Below, one piece after another: positions 62,574-64,000 of a DNA stretch of 64,000 nt (the stretch's first letter is position 1; each line of letters begins with the position of its first letter). Both the position numbers and the translations under genes were made by a program. This DNA is from CAIYXB01 sp038146805 (GTDB taxonomy: Bacteria; Cyanobacteriota; Vampirovibrionia; LMEP-6097): contig JAYQSH010000004.1 of the NCBI GenBank assembly GCA_038146805.1, forward strand, positions 62,001 through 126,000, read 5' to 3'. The notes beneath the pieces are model-generated. The model ran no database searches, had not been told where the DNA came from, and saw only the letters and a list, made by a program, of their open reading frames with translations.

Positions 62574-63260
62574 ATGAGCGGAGATATTATTGTAAGTAGG
62601 GGTCTGGATAAAATTGATTTTGTAAATTCAGGTTTACAAGTTAGACAAAGACCAAGTGAATCTGATGAAAACAAAAGATCTGAAGCTAGAGCTTTGCATT
62701 TACAGCACCACACTGATGGTCTTCCCTTGTTTGAACAATTATTAAGCCCTTTTCAAATCAATAAAAGTCATTTACCTCATAGCGTTCATCCTTACCTGGA
62801 TCATAGACAAAAAATGTCTTTAGTTTTAAAAGGAAAAGCTCCTAATGGTGTTGTTGTTACTAAGTATGGAACTAGAACCAGGGACTCAAAACAATCTAGA
62901 TTTGTTGCAATCAAAGATAAATTATCAAAAAAACCAGTCGCTATTGCCTTTATCAAAATCAATGCGAATGAATTAGGTGAAGAACAACAAGATAGAATTT
63001 TTGATTCTAACAAAGATGATGCTTTGGGCATGGTCTTAGAAGAAACTGGTACGAAGACTCGTGGAGAGGTGCAAAGTTTTTATCGTATTCAAGATGTTGC
63101 AGACAAAAAAAAATTATTTGATTTTTTAGATCCTTCAACACAACAAGAATTAAAACTTGATGATCCGCAGGTAATTCTTTATGGTAGAAAAAACCATATG
63201 TATAAAGCTTTTTCTCAAGAATCTATAGCAATTGTTTATGAGTTTATAATTGAAGATTAA
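62574..63260 (+). CDS. Unknown 228-aa protein
   Basis: No family recognised. Soluble, mixed alpha/beta, with a His-rich segment (ALHLQHHTDGLPLFEQLL) and repeated basic/acidic strands (RFVAIKDKLSKKPVAIAFIK). No signal peptide. The ATG at 62574 has GTGATACGG upstream as a weak -10 region. The hemerythrin-like gene follows 9 bp after its stop in the same direction. Confidence 0.65.
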   Translation: MSGDIIVSRGLDKIDFVNSGLQVRQRPSESDENKRSEARALHLQHHTDGLPLFEQLLSPFQINKSHLPHSVHPYLDHRQKMSLVLKGKAPNGVVVTKYGTRTRDSKQSRFVAIKDKLSKKPVAIAFIKINANELGEEQQDRIFDSNKDDALGMVLEETGTKTRGEVQSFYRIQDVADKKKLFDFLDPSTQQELKLDDPQVILYGRKNHMYKAFSQESIAIVYEFIIED

Positions 63261-63269
63261 GTCTTAACT

Positions 63270-63698
63270 ATGTCACAAATTAAAAATATTAGTTTTTACC
63301 TTGAAGAACATAAGGAAATTTATGAAAAATTAGATTTGTTTTTAAAACAATTTAGTTCTTTAAAAAATCAGCGTGATGATAAGTTTTTGTTACAAGTTTC
63401 TCAAGAGTTTTATTCTTATATTCAAGAGCTTTTACTTAGCCATTTTGACAAAGAAGAAACAAATCTTTTCCCAAATATTAAAGAGCAACTTGCAATAGAA
63501 ATTTATAATAGATTACTTGATGATCATGAAGAAATTAGGCGAAAATTTATTAGACTCAAAAATGAGTTTGCCGATTTTGAAAAATCGCCAGAAGCATTTG
63601 ATTACAAAACAAAAATTTTATTTCCTAGTTATAATTTGATTGCAACAATCAATCATCACGCTCAGCGAGAGGATAAATATTTAGCTTTTGATGAGTAA
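63270..63698 (+). CDS. Hemerythrin-like (HHE) protein
   Basis: 142-residue four-helix protein of the hemerythrin HHE cation-binding type: EEHKEIYEKLD, LLSHFDKEETNLFP, LLDDHEEIRRKF and NHHAQREDKYLA supply His and Glu ligands in the usual order. Such proteins bind a di-iron centre and sense oxygen, iron or nitric oxide. The ligand set looks complete but I cannot test metal binding. It follows the 228-aa gene by 9 bp, probably in one operon. Confidence 0.8.
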   Translation: MSQIKNISFYLEEHKEIYEKLDLFLKQFSSLKNQRDDKFLLQVSQEFYSYIQELLLSHFDKEETNLFPNIKEQLAIEIYNRLLDDHEEIRRKFIRLKNEFADFEKSPEAFDYKTKILFPSYNLIATINHHAQREDKYLAFDE

Positions 63699-63707
63699 GT
63701 TAATTAT

Positions 63708-63940
63708 GGGCGTGCTTCCAAACCCGTAATAAGTATCTCGTGTCTTTAGATTTGGGCATAAGTAGGGTTTGGTTAGACACGCCTAACAAAAGAATCAAAC
63801 ACCGTCGCTTAGTGAGTTTCACACAGTGAAACAAGCTAAGCGTAAGGTCGTTTATGGGACTGATTTCTGACCCCATTTGCTAGTGATTTTAACATTTCAC
63901 TGTATTTTAAAATTCAAAATGGGGTTTGGAATCAGTCCCA
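63708..63940. repeat. Three successive foldbacks downstream of the hemerythrin-like gene
   Basis: First: GGGCGTGCTTCCAAACCC (from 63708) with GGGTTTGG...CACGCC (to 63783). Second: CGCTTAGTGAGTTTCAC with GTGAAACAAGCTAAGCG around 63805-63841. Third: TGGGACTGATT...CCCCATTT (63855-63879) with AAATGGGG...AATCAGTCCCA (to 63940). The second could end transcription; the other two look like short palindromic repeat or MITE elements. I see no gene from 63699 to 64000. Confidence 0.55.
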
Positions 63941-64000
63941 TTATGTATTGAATCTAAAAGATATCTTATGAGAAGTTCTGTGTTAGTTTATTTTCAATAA

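Overview
The window is AT-rich DNA from a flagellated bacterium that also carries pilin-like genes. It looks like one end of a conserved chromosome with a large, recently active mobile-element island set into it. The housekeeping genes are tgt, flhA, fliR-flhB, apt, tuf, rpsJ, a fused radical SAM/DUF2344 protein followed by an Rne/Rng ribonuclease, folC and secG. Low GC, flagellar export genes and the radical-SAM/RNase E pair would suit a non-photosynthetic relative of Cyanobacteria (Melainabacteria/Vampirovibrionia type). That placement is inference and not proven by any single gene.

Layout. 1-13.4 kb: partial tgt, a 634-aa protein with a possible clan-CD protease motif, flhA, two prepilin-like genes, tRNA-Glu with a serine-recombinase remnant, a GC-rich palindromic patch, unknown genes and a CAP-domain protein. 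13.4-44.7 kb: the island. It holds three IS30-type copies, three defective copies of one IS3-type element plus fragments, another IS3-family element with OrfA/OrfB, one IS5-type element, one RAYT (HUH Y1 transposase with a DnaA-domain-IV-like tail), and about a dozen loci of a 208-bp non-autonomous derivative of the RAYT element. Between these sit single genes: three copies of an unknown ~300-aa gene (one intact), dinD, a phosphoglucose isomerase homologue, an octapeptide-repeat protein, a duplicated GNAT-like protein, an operon with a flavin oxidoreductase and a 279-bp tandem repeat, and a candidate ~275-nt structured RNA. 44.7-64 kb: tRNA-Val with three tandem 92-bp repeats of its 5' end, fliR-flhB, apt, a Na+/H+ antiporter, tuf, an SGNH/MBOAT O-acetylation pair, rpsJ, the radical SAM protein, the ribonuclease, folC, secG and a hemerythrin-like gene.

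How it works together. FlhA, FlhB and FliR are core parts of the flagellar type III export gate. Several large neighbouring proteins lack Sec signals and start with Ser/Thr/Asn-rich tails, so they could be export substrates (inference). The island's main feature is that RAYT-derived elements, all in one orientation, punctuate the accessory genes almost one by one, so gene plus element behaves like a cassette. The three ~300-aa gene copies carry the same element at the same 3' position, showing that the unit was duplicated as a whole.

Quality caveat. The essential gene rpsJ, the MBOAT gene and several others are broken by one-base changes in A or T runs. Some frameshifts here are therefore probably sequencing errors.
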